Below are positions 8,425 to 15,390 of a DNA stretch of 28,534 bases, piece after piece. Position 1 is the stretch's first letter; every line of letters begins with the position of its first letter. The DNA comes from Pseudomonadota bacterium. Lineage in GTDB: Bacteria; Myxococcota_A; Polyangia; Polyangiales; Polyangiaceae. The translations under genes and the position numbers were made by a program. The notes under the pieces were generated by a model. The model saw nothing but the letters and a program-made list of their open reading frames with translations, had not been told where the DNA came from and searched no databases. The stretch is from assembly GCA_023398955.1 (NCBI GenBank), contig JAEWRL010000102.1, positions 1 through 28,534 on the forward strand, written 5' to 3'.

Positions 8425-8827
8425 GCCGCGATTCACCGAGGATCTGGACGTTTTCGTAGACGTTTCCGCCGAGAACGCCCGTGCCCTGCGTGAGGTGCTC
8501 GTCCGTTTCGGATTCGGCGAGGCCGCACCCACCGAAGCCGAGCTGCAAGAGCTGGGCAGAATCTGGATGATCGGGCGCAAGCCAATGCGGATCGACATTC
8601 TGACGGAAATCGACGGGGTCTCGTTCGAGGAGTGTTGGAGCGGGCGTGCTGAAGCCGAATTCTCGGGGGGTGTCCTCCCTCTGATTGGGCGAGAGCATTT
8701 GCTGAAGAACAAGCGAGCGTCGGGTCGGACCAAGGACTTGGCGGACGTCGAGCGGCTACTTGGAGGTCAGCAGCGCCAGCGCCGCCCGTCTACGGAGAAA
8801 AGGTCGAAGAGCGGCACCCCAAAGTGA
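8318..8827 (+). CDS. Nucleotidyltransferase (MNT/AbiEii-like)
   Basis: A 169-residue protein with the minimal nucleotidyltransferase fold. LLVGGHAVAGHGEPRFTEDL carries the GG motif (residues 27-28), and the metal-binding DxD follows as D42 and D44 in EDLDVFVD. The later stretch MRIDILTEIDGVSF carries the third acidic position, and LLKNKRASGRTKDLADVE near the C-terminus is the typical end of these proteins. Relatives modify tRNA or partner proteins with nucleotides and act in toxin-antitoxin or abortive-infection pairs. The start is a GTG at 8318 with GGAGG about 11 nt upstream. Its TGA overlaps the GTG of the pglZ fragment by four bases, suggesting translational coupling with a former BREX operon. 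Confidence 0.85.
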   Translation: MRLELNPDWNEFLRLLLSQRVKFLLVGGHAVAGHGEPRFTEDLDVFVDVSAENARALREVLVRFGFGEAAPTEAELQELGRIWMIGRKPMRIDILTEIDGVSFEECWSGRAEAEFSGGVLPLIGREHLLKNKRASGRTKDLADVERLLGGQQRQRRPSTEKRSKSGTPK

Positions 8828-9081
8828 CGGGCCCCGTCACCCAAGCCCTTCGCACGGAGCTCCTTCAGGAGGTGACGCGCCAAGGGCTCGTCGTCTGGCT
8901 CGACAAGGACGCGCACTACACGGACTTCGTCGAGGAGCTTTCGCGGCAGCACGCCAAGGGCGACTTCCCGTATCCCCTCGTCGGGTTCCGGGGCAGCTTC
9001 CTGGAGACGCTCTTCGCCTTGGAGCCCTACGGCAGCGGCTACGAGAAGCACTCCCTCATCGTGCACATGCCTGGGTCTTGA
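8824..9081 (+). pseudogene. pglZ: Truncated BREX phosphatase PglZ, N-terminal fragment
   Basis: 85 residues, from a GTG overlapping the previous stop codon, read VVWLDKDAHYTDFVEELS, then FPYPLVGFRGSFLETLFA, then LEPYGSGYEKHSLIVHMPG. This is the N-terminal region of PglZ, the alkaline-phosphatase-family protein of BREX phage defence, as I recognise it from type 6-like systems. Full PglZ runs to roughly 800 residues or more. Here the frame ends right after HMPG and the downstream 300 bases contain no continuation in any frame. No brxC, pglX or other core BREX gene is present nearby, so the system is dead at this locus. Family recognition is from memory and should be confirmed by search. Confidence 0.65.
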
Positions 9082-9419
9082 ATGTTCGGCCTTTCTTGCC
9101 GCAAAGCGTCAAGCTCGGGAGACCAGGGAGAATAGCCAGCGTTGGCCCATGGCTGGGCACGCGCCAACTCCTTTCGCTAGCCTGCCTCGTCGCCATCAGC
9201 GTCGAGAGGGTCTTCCCGCCCGAGCCAATCCCACCGCGACCGAAGGGGTTGCTAGCTGTCTGGGGCCCATACGCGGTCTACGGAACCGCCCTGGCTGCGA
9301 AACAGAGGTCGCCCGGAGCAGGAACACATGGTCGCTTTCCGACTGTTCACAGGTCTGAACACCTGGGAGGCACCCCTGTCCAACGCCCAGCCTGCTCGTG
9401 AGCGCCGTCAGCGCCACGC
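9082..9419. other. Gene-free stretch after the pglZ fragment
   Basis: I find no PglZ continuation and no other recognisable coding sequence. A frame at about 9141-9290 contains a hydrophobic stretch (LLSLACLVAISVERVF) but has no start context or family resemblance. Confidence 0.4.
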
Positions 9420-9563
9420 TCACACCTGCCGCAGGAGCTCGAGGTGGTCGAAGAAGGCTCGACGCGTGACGTCCTTCACCGCGAAACCGAAGCCGCCGCG
9501 CCCCCAGGTGAGCGGTTGGCTTCCAGAGTTGATGCCAAGGTGATCGTCGATGCACTCGACCAT
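9420..9563 (-). CDS. Possible small protein or 3' gene fragment
   Basis: On the minus strand, 47 residues from ATG 9563 read MVECIDDHLGINSGSQPLTW and end FFDHLELLRQV. The residue mix is protein-like and unlike the surrounding Arg/Pro-rich shadow frames. The frame is open further upstream but becomes low quality. I do not recognise a family. It may be the conserved end of a degraded gene. Confidence 0.3.
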   Translation of the reverse strand: MVECIDDHLGINSGSQPLTWGRGGFGFAVKDVTRRAFFDHLELLRQV

Positions 9564-9714
9564 CCCGGAGACGGGCTGCCAGTCGGGCGCCGACCCGAGG
9601 GCGTGGGCAGCTAGCGCCGCGGGGAGAGCCTCGGGGGAGGCACCGGGACGGCCGCAGGGACGAGGGAACGCCAAGGTCGTGGACGGTCCCGCGCTCGGCG
9701 CGTACCCTCGTGCG

Positions 9715-10120
9715 GTGAGCGATCTACCTTCGCCCAAGCGACTGTACCGAGCCATGAAGCAGAACTCGGACGGAAAGCCCTTGTGCGGCACGCGAGCCAA
9801 CGAGTTCGGCATGCGTCCTGGAGTCGACATCGCGGCTGACGCGGAGGGGCTGGTGCATCCGGAGACAGGCGGGCTCTCGACGACGCCCGACGACCCCAAC
9901 CTGCTGCCGCCACACGTGCGCCCGCCAAGCCTTGGAGGCAAGGGTAAGCTTCCGGTGTTCGTTCTCGAGGTCAGAGCCCTGGACGAGCAACTATCGCCGC
10001 GACGAGATCCGAGACACCCACGTTCGACACGCCTTCATCGAGCCTGCTGCGACGATGGCGCTGACGGCCTTGCAGACGCTTCTCTGTGCAGGACGCGCCA
10101 ACTGGCAGGTGGTGCCGTGA
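9715..10120 (+). pseudogene. Tse2-type ADP-ribosyltransferase toxin, frameshifted
   Basis: From GTG 9715 the frame encodes LPSPKRLYRAMK, then GMRPGVDIAADAEGLVHP, GGLSTTPDDPNLLPPHVRPP and SLGGKGKLPVFVLEV. This is the ordered core of the Tse2-like ADP-ribosyltransferase toxin family. Around 9990 the similarity moves to the next frame (YRRDEIRDTHVRHAFIEPAA through GRANWQVVP), stopping at 10118-10120. Restoring one base would give about 135 residues, the usual family length. The call is therefore a single-base frameshift, either a real inactivating mutation or a sequence error. Relatives kill by acting on an intracellular target and are secreted effectors or toxin-antitoxin toxins. The stop overlaps the next gene's GTG by four bases. 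Confidence 0.65.
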
Positions 10121-10386
10121 CCGGCTCGCCGTTGGACCAGTATCGGAGGTTGATGAACGAGCTCCTCATTCTGAGAGAAGCCGAGGGTGGCGAACTGCCG
10201 GACGACCTCGAATCGGCGTACGTGGAACGCCTTGATGGACTCTGGTGGAAGCTGTCCGAAGCGGAACAGGATGAGTACGAAGCGGAGCTCGCGAGTTCCG
10301 AGGGCCTATCGGGACCCGAAACCCTCAACCTGGTCGACTGCGAAGTCGATCAGGGTGGCAAGACCACGCCCAGGAAGGCGGTCTGA
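10117..10386 (+). CDS. Probable antitoxin/immunity partner of the Tse2-like toxin
   Basis: An 89-residue acidic protein from GTG 10117, overlapping the toxin stop as GTGA. The middle (MNELLILREAEGGELPDD, then ERLDGLWWKLSEAEQDEYEA) is helical and strongly negative, typical of proteins that neutralise a basic toxin. I recognise no named domain; the role follows from its position, its coupling and its charge. Because of the toxin frameshift, the same frame runs open from 9550, so naive gene calling would merge both into one 278-residue protein. Confidence 0.6.
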   Translation: MTGSPLDQYRRLMNELLILREAEGGELPDDLESAYVERLDGLWWKLSEAEQDEYEAELASSEGLSGPETLNLVDCEVDQGGKTTPRKAV

Positions 10387-10387
10387 C

Positions 10388-10795
10388 GTGTACCTCACGT
10401 CTCACCACGTGGTTTCTCCGTCTAGCGGGCATGAGGGAGTCAACACGTTCCTGTACCGCCATGGCGCGTACACCTGGACGGAGCGGCCGCCTGAGATTCC
10501 AGATCAGAATCCAGGAACGCTGACCGCTCAGAGCATCTCCCTCCGTCCGCCGGGGAATCGAGTTCGCAGCTATCTCGACATCATCGCGCCCGACGAGACT
10601 CGTTGGGAGGAAGTGCGCATTGGCCTAATGGATTTCGTCGGCACCTGTCAGCGCTCCCCACTACCGTGGACCGGTCAGTCTGGTCGATGCTTCTTCCGGC
10701 TCGGAATGGAGCTTGGACTTGCTAGCCACTGGCAGAAGGAGCTCGCTGTGCTGTACCGAGCCTCGCAAGCACTTCGCCTTGCCAATCCGGTCTGA
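10388..10795 (+). CDS. Hypothetical protein, third gene of the toxin operon
   Basis: 135 residues from GTG 10388, one base after the antitoxin stop, so almost certainly co-transcribed. It reads YLTSHHVVSPSSGHEGVNTF, contains NRVRSYLDIIAPDET and WEEVRIGLMDFVG, and ends YRASQALRLANPV. No membrane segment, signal or known motif is seen. It could be a second immunity or accessory factor. The TA-flanked inverted-repeat element starts one base after its stop codon. Confidence 0.55.
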   Translation: MYLTSHHVVSPSSGHEGVNTFLYRHGAYTWTERPPEIPDQNPGTLTAQSISLRPPGNRVRSYLDIIAPDETRWEEVRIGLMDFVGTCQRSPLPWTGQSGRCFFRLGMELGLASHWQKELAVLYRASQALRLANPV

Positions 10796-10796
10796 C

Positions 10797-10995
10797 TACC
10801 ACTGCTGCGGGAGGTTGGTGCGACAACGGTAGTTCGATTGCTCGTTGGCTACCGAGGTGTCCCAATCCCTTTGCGGCCCGCCGCAGGCAGGCTGGCGGCT
10901 TTGCGGTTCTTACCCGTATCACGCCAGCAGGTGGAGTTTCCTCGCCGAGCGACTGCGAGCCTACGAACCACAACCAACCTCCCACAGTAGTGCTA
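10797..10995. mobile_element. 199-bp MITE-like element with terminal inverted repeats and TA flanks
   Basis: The left end (10797-10819) and the reverse complement of the right end (10973-10995) match at 20 of 23 positions, sharing an unbroken GGGAGGTTGGT. The outermost two bases at both ends are TA. A short non-coding element with such ends fits a MITE mobilised by an IS630/Tc1-mariner type transposase, which duplicates TA. No transposase gene is in the window. The repeats are seen directly; the family is inferred. Confidence 0.6.
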
Positions 10996-11015
10996 ATTCG
11001 CTGCTCGTCGTGGGC

Positions 11016-11103
11016 TGATCGCCAAGAAGAATGCCGCTCAGCGGCAGCTGAAGCGCCATCTGGAAGACGCTGGCAAGATCAGCGCATGGTTCTGGGTAGC
11101 CTC
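11016..11103 (+). pseudogene. Fragment of a homologue of the 170-aa ATPase-partner gene
   Basis: These 88 bases match 15022-15109 at 84 positions with no gap. The fragment encodes IAKKNAAQRQLKRHLEDAG then KISAWFWVAS. Matching frame and mild substitutions suggest it derives from a functional relative, not from the local copy by simple damage. Both sides are unrelated to the gene. The fragment begins 21 bases after the TA-flanked element. Confidence 0.8.
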
Positions 11104-11181
11104 CGACCCCCTATCTCTGACCCATACCGGTTCGCGCGGGTCCAGCTCAGCCAGCTCGGCGGCTCTGGGCACCGGGGGGAC

Positions 11182-12897
11182 TCACTCCACGGGAACGTAG
11201 CCCTGGCGAAGCCAATTGCCGCGCCCGGTTCCCCAGAGGACACAGTTATCGAACGAACCCGGGAGGTCCCAAATCTGCACGCCCCCTTCGCCGCCGCCCA
11301 GGGCGTCCTTCAGCGACACGACGAGCTCTAGCTGCCCGTCTCCGTCGAGATCCGCCACCGACGGCGCCGCCATCGATCCCCGCAGGGCGAGCTCGAGCTT
11401 GTGGAGCTCGTTGCCCCCCGCGTCGAGCACGACGAGGTGGGCGGGGGCCCAGGGTTCCCGCTGCCCTCCCGCGGAGAACGTCGCGAACACGACCTCGGGG
11501 GAGCCGTCGCCATTCAGATCGACGAGAAGCGCCTCGCTGGCGCCGACGAAGACGTCGCCACCACCGAAGGCGTAGGTCCACATCCGCTCACCGGTGGAAC
11601 GGAAGGCATAGAGCAGCCCATCATAAGCGGGTACGACGATCTCGAGCCCGGCGTCCCCGTCGAGGTCGCCCACCGAGGGAGCGGGGTAGGCGGGCACCAC
11701 GTTGTGACCACGGTCCTCGTAGGTGAGCGGCGGTCCGCTGTCCTTGGGCGCTTCCCACCCCTCGGGCCGCGTCATATCGTGGTTCAGCACCCAGACGCTG
11801 ATGCCCCGGTTCTCGGTGGAACTGCTGTGCTCGTGGTCTCCACCGAGCACCACTTCGTAGTCGCCGTCGGCGTCGACGTCGGCGATAACGGGTGGCGAGT
11901 ACGTGAACTCGGAGCGGTCCCCCGTGCCCCAGCCTTGCATCGCGAGCTCGATGTCGTGGTAGGCCTCGACCCCTGTGACCCAGCTGTCGGCAAACCCATC
12001 CGCGGTCTCGAAGCTCGTCCCATCGCCGTGCCAAACACCGAAGCCTATCGCGTCGTAGGTCGAGACGACGTCGAGGATGCCGTCTCCGTCCAGATCTCCG
12101 GCACCGATGTTCTGATTGAACCCGCCATAGTCGATGCAGTCGCCCTCGGGGGCCCGGCATTCCCCGACCTGTGGCCATCCCGCCGCTGTCGACCCATCCA
12201 GCTCGAAGACGTTCGTCGCGGGTCCGTCGGCTTGCTTGTTGATGAGGATCTCTTGAATACCGTCACCGTCCACGTCTGCCACGGCGATGCTGCGCACCTC
12301 GTGCTCGCCGAATGCCTGAGGCCAGCCCGGTAGAAGCTCGCCGGTGTGATCGTAAACCGCGACGTTGTAGCCCCTGTCGTCGGGATGCGCGCTGACGGCA
12401 ATCTCTGTGTCACCGTCGCCGTCGAAGTCGCCCACGGCAGCGGACGGCCACATGCGCACGGAGCCGTGCTCGGGGCTGCTTGACGCGCAGCTCGCCCATG
12501 CCGTCTGCCAGAGCAGCGAACCATCCGCGCCGGAGTAGACATAGAGCACCGAGTGCCGCGGCGCTACGATGTCACGCACGCCATCGCCATCGACGTCCAC
12601 CAGCGCGGGAGAGGCGAGCCAGTTCTCGTCCCAGCTACCCGACAGCGTCTGCCTGAGCAGGGGAGCCTGGACCTCGCCGCTCGTCTGAGCAGCGGGTTCA
12701 CAGGCAGGCGGCGGCGGCTCGATGGGGTCCCCCCGCACTTCCCCGGGATTGAAGCGGCCACCGCTACCGTTCGCTCCGTCCGCGTTTCCCCCTTCCCCAC
12801 CGCTCGCCTGGCCCTTGCCTCCGTCGCTCCCGCAAGCGAGAAGACCCAGCCCGACGAGGGCGATGACGCACCCGACTGCTGCATTGTGCCCGAACAT
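11182..12897 (-). CDS. FG-GAP/VCBS repeat lipoprotein
   Basis: A 571-residue exported protein. The signal peptide ends in lipobox LLAC (Cys 22), followed by a Gly/Asn/Ser-rich linker and a Pro-rich stretch. The rest is an integrin-like beta-propeller of FG-GAP/VCBS repeats with calcium-binding loops: DVDGDGVRDIVAP, DFDGDGDTEIAVSA, DVDGDGIQEILI, DLDGDGILDVV, DVDADGDYEVVLG, DLDGDAGLEIVVP, DLNGDGSPEVVFA and DLDGDGQLELVVS. A surface adhesion or ligand-binding role is likely; no catalytic domain is seen. ATG 12897 is chosen; an adjacent GTG at 12900 is also possible. It is divergent from the antitoxin-like ORF at 13006. Confidence 0.85.
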   Translation of the reverse strand: MFGHNAAVGCVIALVGLGLLACGSDGGKGQASGGEGGNADGANGSGGRFNPGEVRGDPIEPPPPACEPAAQTSGEVQAPLLRQTLSGSWDENWLASPALVDVDGDGVRDIVAPRHSVLYVYSGADGSLLWQTAWASCASSSPEHGSVRMWPSAAVGDFDGDGDTEIAVSAHPDDRGYNVAVYDHTGELLPGWPQAFGEHEVRSIAVADVDGDGIQEILINKQADGPATNVFELDGSTAAGWPQVGECRAPEGDCIDYGGFNQNIGAGDLDGDGILDVVSTYDAIGFGVWHGDGTSFETADGFADSWVTGVEAYHDIELAMQGWGTGDRSEFTYSPPVIADVDADGDYEVVLGGDHEHSSSTENRGISVWVLNHDMTRPEGWEAPKDSGPPLTYEDRGHNVVPAYPAPSVGDLDGDAGLEIVVPAYDGLLYAFRSTGERMWTYAFGGGDVFVGASEALLVDLNGDGSPEVVFATFSAGGQREPWAPAHLVVLDAGGNELHKLELALRGSMAAPSVADLDGDGQLELVVSLKDALGGGEGGVQIWDLPGSFDNCVLWGTGRGNWLRQGYVPVE

Positions 12898-13005
12898 CAC
12901 CGTCGATTGTCGCAGGCACGCCGGGTGAGTTCAACCTGTCGAGTCGTTGTGCCTTCAAGAGGGGCCCACATTCCGCGATGATTCCTACAGTGGTATGACT
13001 CTGCG

Positions 13006-13218
13006 ATGCCCGAAGCCGCTGCGAGGCTCTCCGTGAGCATTCCCCATGACCTTGCCAAGGCCGTCCGCCGACGCGTCGGACCCCGCGGATTGTCGGGCTT
13101 CGTCGCCAGAGCCATCCTCACTACTGCCTACGAGCGCCGACCCGACCGTCACCGGATACGGCAGACGGTCGGCCCAACGATCCGGCAAAGAACCGGGAGA
13201 GCCAGAGCGGCGACATAG
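13006..13218 (+). pseudogene. Ribbon-helix-helix antitoxin, C-terminally degraded
   Basis: The first 37 residues, MPEAAARLSVSIPHDLAKAV then RRRVGPRGLSGFVARAI, form a ribbon-helix-helix DNA-binding domain as found in small type II antitoxins. After RAI (13116) the sequence turns into Arg/Pro-rich residues that do not resemble the expected helical toxin-binding tail. No toxin gene follows. The N-terminal half may still be a DNA-binding protein, but a remnant is more likely. A second remnant of the same family lies at 15283-15390. Confidence 0.5.
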
Positions 13219-13593
13219 CGCCTCGCTCCGCTATCAGGCCTCGGCATAGGGCGGCTGATCGCCGCCGCGGTCCATTGCGGACTAGGCATCCTGAAGGATT
13301 GCTCTGGCGACGTTCGCGGCGCAGCGGATCTCGGCCCCTGAGTGGTGGAGCGACGCAGGGACGGCGCGGACGGTGCTCTCGCGGCTGCCGGAGTACCGGC
13401 TCTCGAAGTTTCAGCCGTGCTTGCCCGAGCGCTACGCGCTGGAGGTGCTGTGGGGATACCTGCTGGACATCGAGGGGGCAGTGGGGTGGTTGGGGAGATC
13501 AGCTGGCGCGGGCACGACGAGAGCTGGTGATAGCTAGCGCCGTGCACGGAATTTGCTCCGAGCGATCGGCCGTTTCGGTAGTACTCTCCAGCA
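13219..13593. other. Gap with an unassigned coding-like fragment
   Basis: Within it, the frame at 13295-13537 reads ISAPEWWSDAGTARTVLSRL, then LPERYALEVLWGYLLDIEG, which is protein-like, but there is no clear start and no recognised family. It may be another gene fragment. The rest holds nothing I can name and presumably includes the promoter of the ATPase gene. Confidence 0.4.
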
Positions 13594-14757
13594 GTGTCCG
13601 CGACAGCAAAACTAGCGCTCAAGAACTTTGCCCACCTGAAAGACGTCACCCTGGAGTTCGGTGACCTGACCGTCTTGGTCGGTGCCCACGGAGTCGGGAA
13701 GAGCCTTGCACTCCAATGGCTGAAGACGGCAATCGACGGCAAGCAAATCACCATTGCACTAAAGGACGCCGGTCAAAACGTTTCTGATCCGGACAATCTC
13801 ATCGACCTCATCTTTGGGGTCGGGATGGGGCAAGCTTGGTCAAAGGCGACCACCGTTAGCTTCAACGGCCACGCTCTGTCGAAGTCATCCATCCACAAGC
13901 GCGGGAACGGACGGGAAAAGGTCTTCTTCATTCCGGCCCATCGAACGATGCTGATCAGCGATGGATGGGCCGCCCCCTTCCAGAAGCTGACGCCCGAGTT
14001 TCCAGTCGTTGCGAGGCTGTTCAGTCAGAACCTTTTCGATCTGTTTAGCCCGACGAGTGCAGGCCAGCATCTATTCCCTCGAGACCGAGTGCTCAAGAAA
14101 CTATACCGTGATCTGATTGACGAAGCCGTGTTTCACGGCGGCACGATTGCTCTCGAGGAAGACGCCCAGCATACGAAGCGCTTGAAGCTCTCTCATGGCA
14201 GCACTCAGCTACCCTTCATGACTTGGACGGCCGGACAACGTGAACTCACGCCGCTCCTTCTTGGGCTGTATCATCTCCTTCCCCCTCGCAAGTTCCTCAA
14301 ACAGGAGAGCATCGACTGGGTCATCATCGAGGAGCCAGAAATGGGACTCCATCCTCAAGCAGTGACTGTCGTCATGGCGCTCTGTCTGGATCTTCTGTGG
14401 CGAGGATACCGTGTCGTTCTGTCGACGCACTCTCCTCTCGTGCTCACCGTGGTGTGGATGCTAGGGCGGCTTCGAGCAACCAACGCGAAGTGGCAGCGCG
14501 TCTGCGACGCTTTCGGCCTCGATAACGCTAGTCACGCCAGCCTCAAGAAGGTCGCCGAATCAGCGCTTGATAGCCGCAAGATACTCAAGACACACTTGCT
14601 ATCGTTCGATGAAGCCGGCCAGGTTCACGCAAAGGACATATCGACACTGGATCCCGGCGATGACGATGACGACGTCTCTGGCTGGGGAGGGCTCGCCGGG
14701 TTCAGCTCGCGATTCGGAGAGGCAGTGCGCCAAGCGGCAGTCGAGGCGGAGAGGTGA
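13594..14757 (+). CDS. AAA ATPase of a two-gene unit
   Basis: A 387-residue ATPase starting at GTG 13594. The N-terminus KLALKNFAHLKDVTLEFGDL is the typical RecF/SMC-like first strand. Walker A is GAHGVGKS (30-37), Walker B VIIEEPEMGLHP (243-254), and the H-loop STHSP (277-281). The insert between them (about 60-235) includes KVFFIPAHRTMLISDGW, seen in defence-associated ATPases that detect or gate a partner effector. The C-terminus (about 320-387) has an acidic DPGDDDDDVSGW stretch. Its stop overlaps the next gene's GTG by four bases, implying coupled translation. Similar ATPase-plus-small-protein pairs (Septu, PARIS, OLD-type) are phage defence systems, but this pair matches none of them by partner. 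The ATPase call is certain; the defence role is inferred. Confidence 0.85.
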   Translation: MSATAKLALKNFAHLKDVTLEFGDLTVLVGAHGVGKSLALQWLKTAIDGKQITIALKDAGQNVSDPDNLIDLIFGVGMGQAWSKATTVSFNGHALSKSSIHKRGNGREKVFFIPAHRTMLISDGWAAPFQKLTPEFPVVARLFSQNLFDLFSPTSAGQHLFPRDRVLKKLYRDLIDEAVFHGGTIALEEDAQHTKRLKLSHGSTQLPFMTWTAGQRELTPLLLGLYHLLPPRKFLKQESIDWVIIEEPEMGLHPQAVTVVMALCLDLLWRGYRVVLSTHSPLVLTVVWMLGRLRATNAKWQRVCDAFGLDNASHASLKKVAESALDSRKILKTHLLSFDEAGQVHAKDISTLDPGDDDDDVSGWGGLAGFSSRFGEAVRQAAVEAER

Positions 14758-15266
14758 GTACTCCGATTAGGGTGGCGCTACTGCCAATGAGCGCGCTTCA
14801 GGAGAAGGTCTGCGACGGCCTGGGAGCGCTTGCCAAGGCCCACAAGCAGCTCATCGACGACAGCCTGCGTCCGTCTTTTGCCGACAGTCTGGAGATTGAT
14901 GAGTCACTGAAACAGGGCAACGAGCAAGGCAACCGCTGGGACTACCTGCTTGGGCATGAGGCGAGCGCCGTGGTCGTCGGCCTCGAGCCACATTCCGCGT
15001 ACACGCGCGAAGTCAGCGCGGTGATCGCCAAGAAGAATGCCGCTCGGCAGCAGCTGAAGCGCCATCTGGCAGACGCTGGCAAGATCAGCGCGTGGTTCTG
15101 GGTAGCCTCTGGGAGAGTCGACTTCGCGCCCCATGACAAGGTCTTACGACGGCTTGAACAAGAGGGAATCACGTTCGTTGGCGGCAAGCTGCGCGAGAAG
15201 GACCTACGACTTCCCACGAAACCGGTGAAGGGCCCGGGAAGAAAGCGCCGCCCAGCTCGCGCATGA
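14754..15266 (+). CDS. Small partner of the AAA ATPase, candidate effector
   Basis: 170 residues from GTG 14754, coupled to the ATPase. No named domain is recognised. The central part looks conserved: W62-D63-Y64, VVVGLEPHSA (E78, H80), REVSAVIAKK (E86, K93, K94), then ISAWFWVASG (111-120) and EGITFVGGKL. The order of an acidic residue, Glu-x-His, Glu and a Lys pair on a helix, followed by a beta strand, would be compatible with a PD-(D/E)xK-like or other metal-dependent nuclease fold. That is speculation from residue spacing. The C-terminus is Lys/Arg/Pro-rich and may bind nucleic acid. A homologous fragment at 11016-11103 preserves exactly residues 91-119, so this block is probably the core. 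Confidence 0.75.
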   Translation: MSTPIRVALLPMSALQEKVCDGLGALAKAHKQLIDDSLRPSFADSLEIDESLKQGNEQGNRWDYLLGHEASAVVVGLEPHSAYTREVSAVIAKKNAARQQLKRHLADAGKISAWFWVASGRVDFAPHDKVLRRLEQEGITFVGGKLREKDLRLPTKPVKGPGRKRRPARA

Positions 15267-15282
15267 GGGACCCACGATCCCG

Positions 15283-15390
15283 CCTCGCCCAAGCCGCAGC
15301 GCGGTCCGCCGCTGCGTCGGGCCCCGCGGACCGTCAGGCTTCGGCGCCAGGGCCATCTCTCACGAGCTCGAACGCGAGCCCCTCCCGAAA
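15283..15390 (+). pseudogene. Second ribbon-helix-helix antitoxin remnant
   Basis: Bases 15304-15357 match 13063-13116 at 46 of 54 positions. In frame they encode AVRRCVGPRGPSGFGARAI, followed by SHELEREPLP, which resembles the antitoxin's C-terminal helix that is lost from the copy at 13006. No start codon or complete N-terminal half remains. The two remnants thus preserve complementary parts of one gene family. Confidence 0.6.

Noticed and set aside
9550..10386. A single 278-residue protein
   Set aside because: The N-terminal part is toxin-like and the C-terminal part antitoxin-like, with a frame change near 9990 and a GTG restart at 10117. The open frame is a product of the frameshift.
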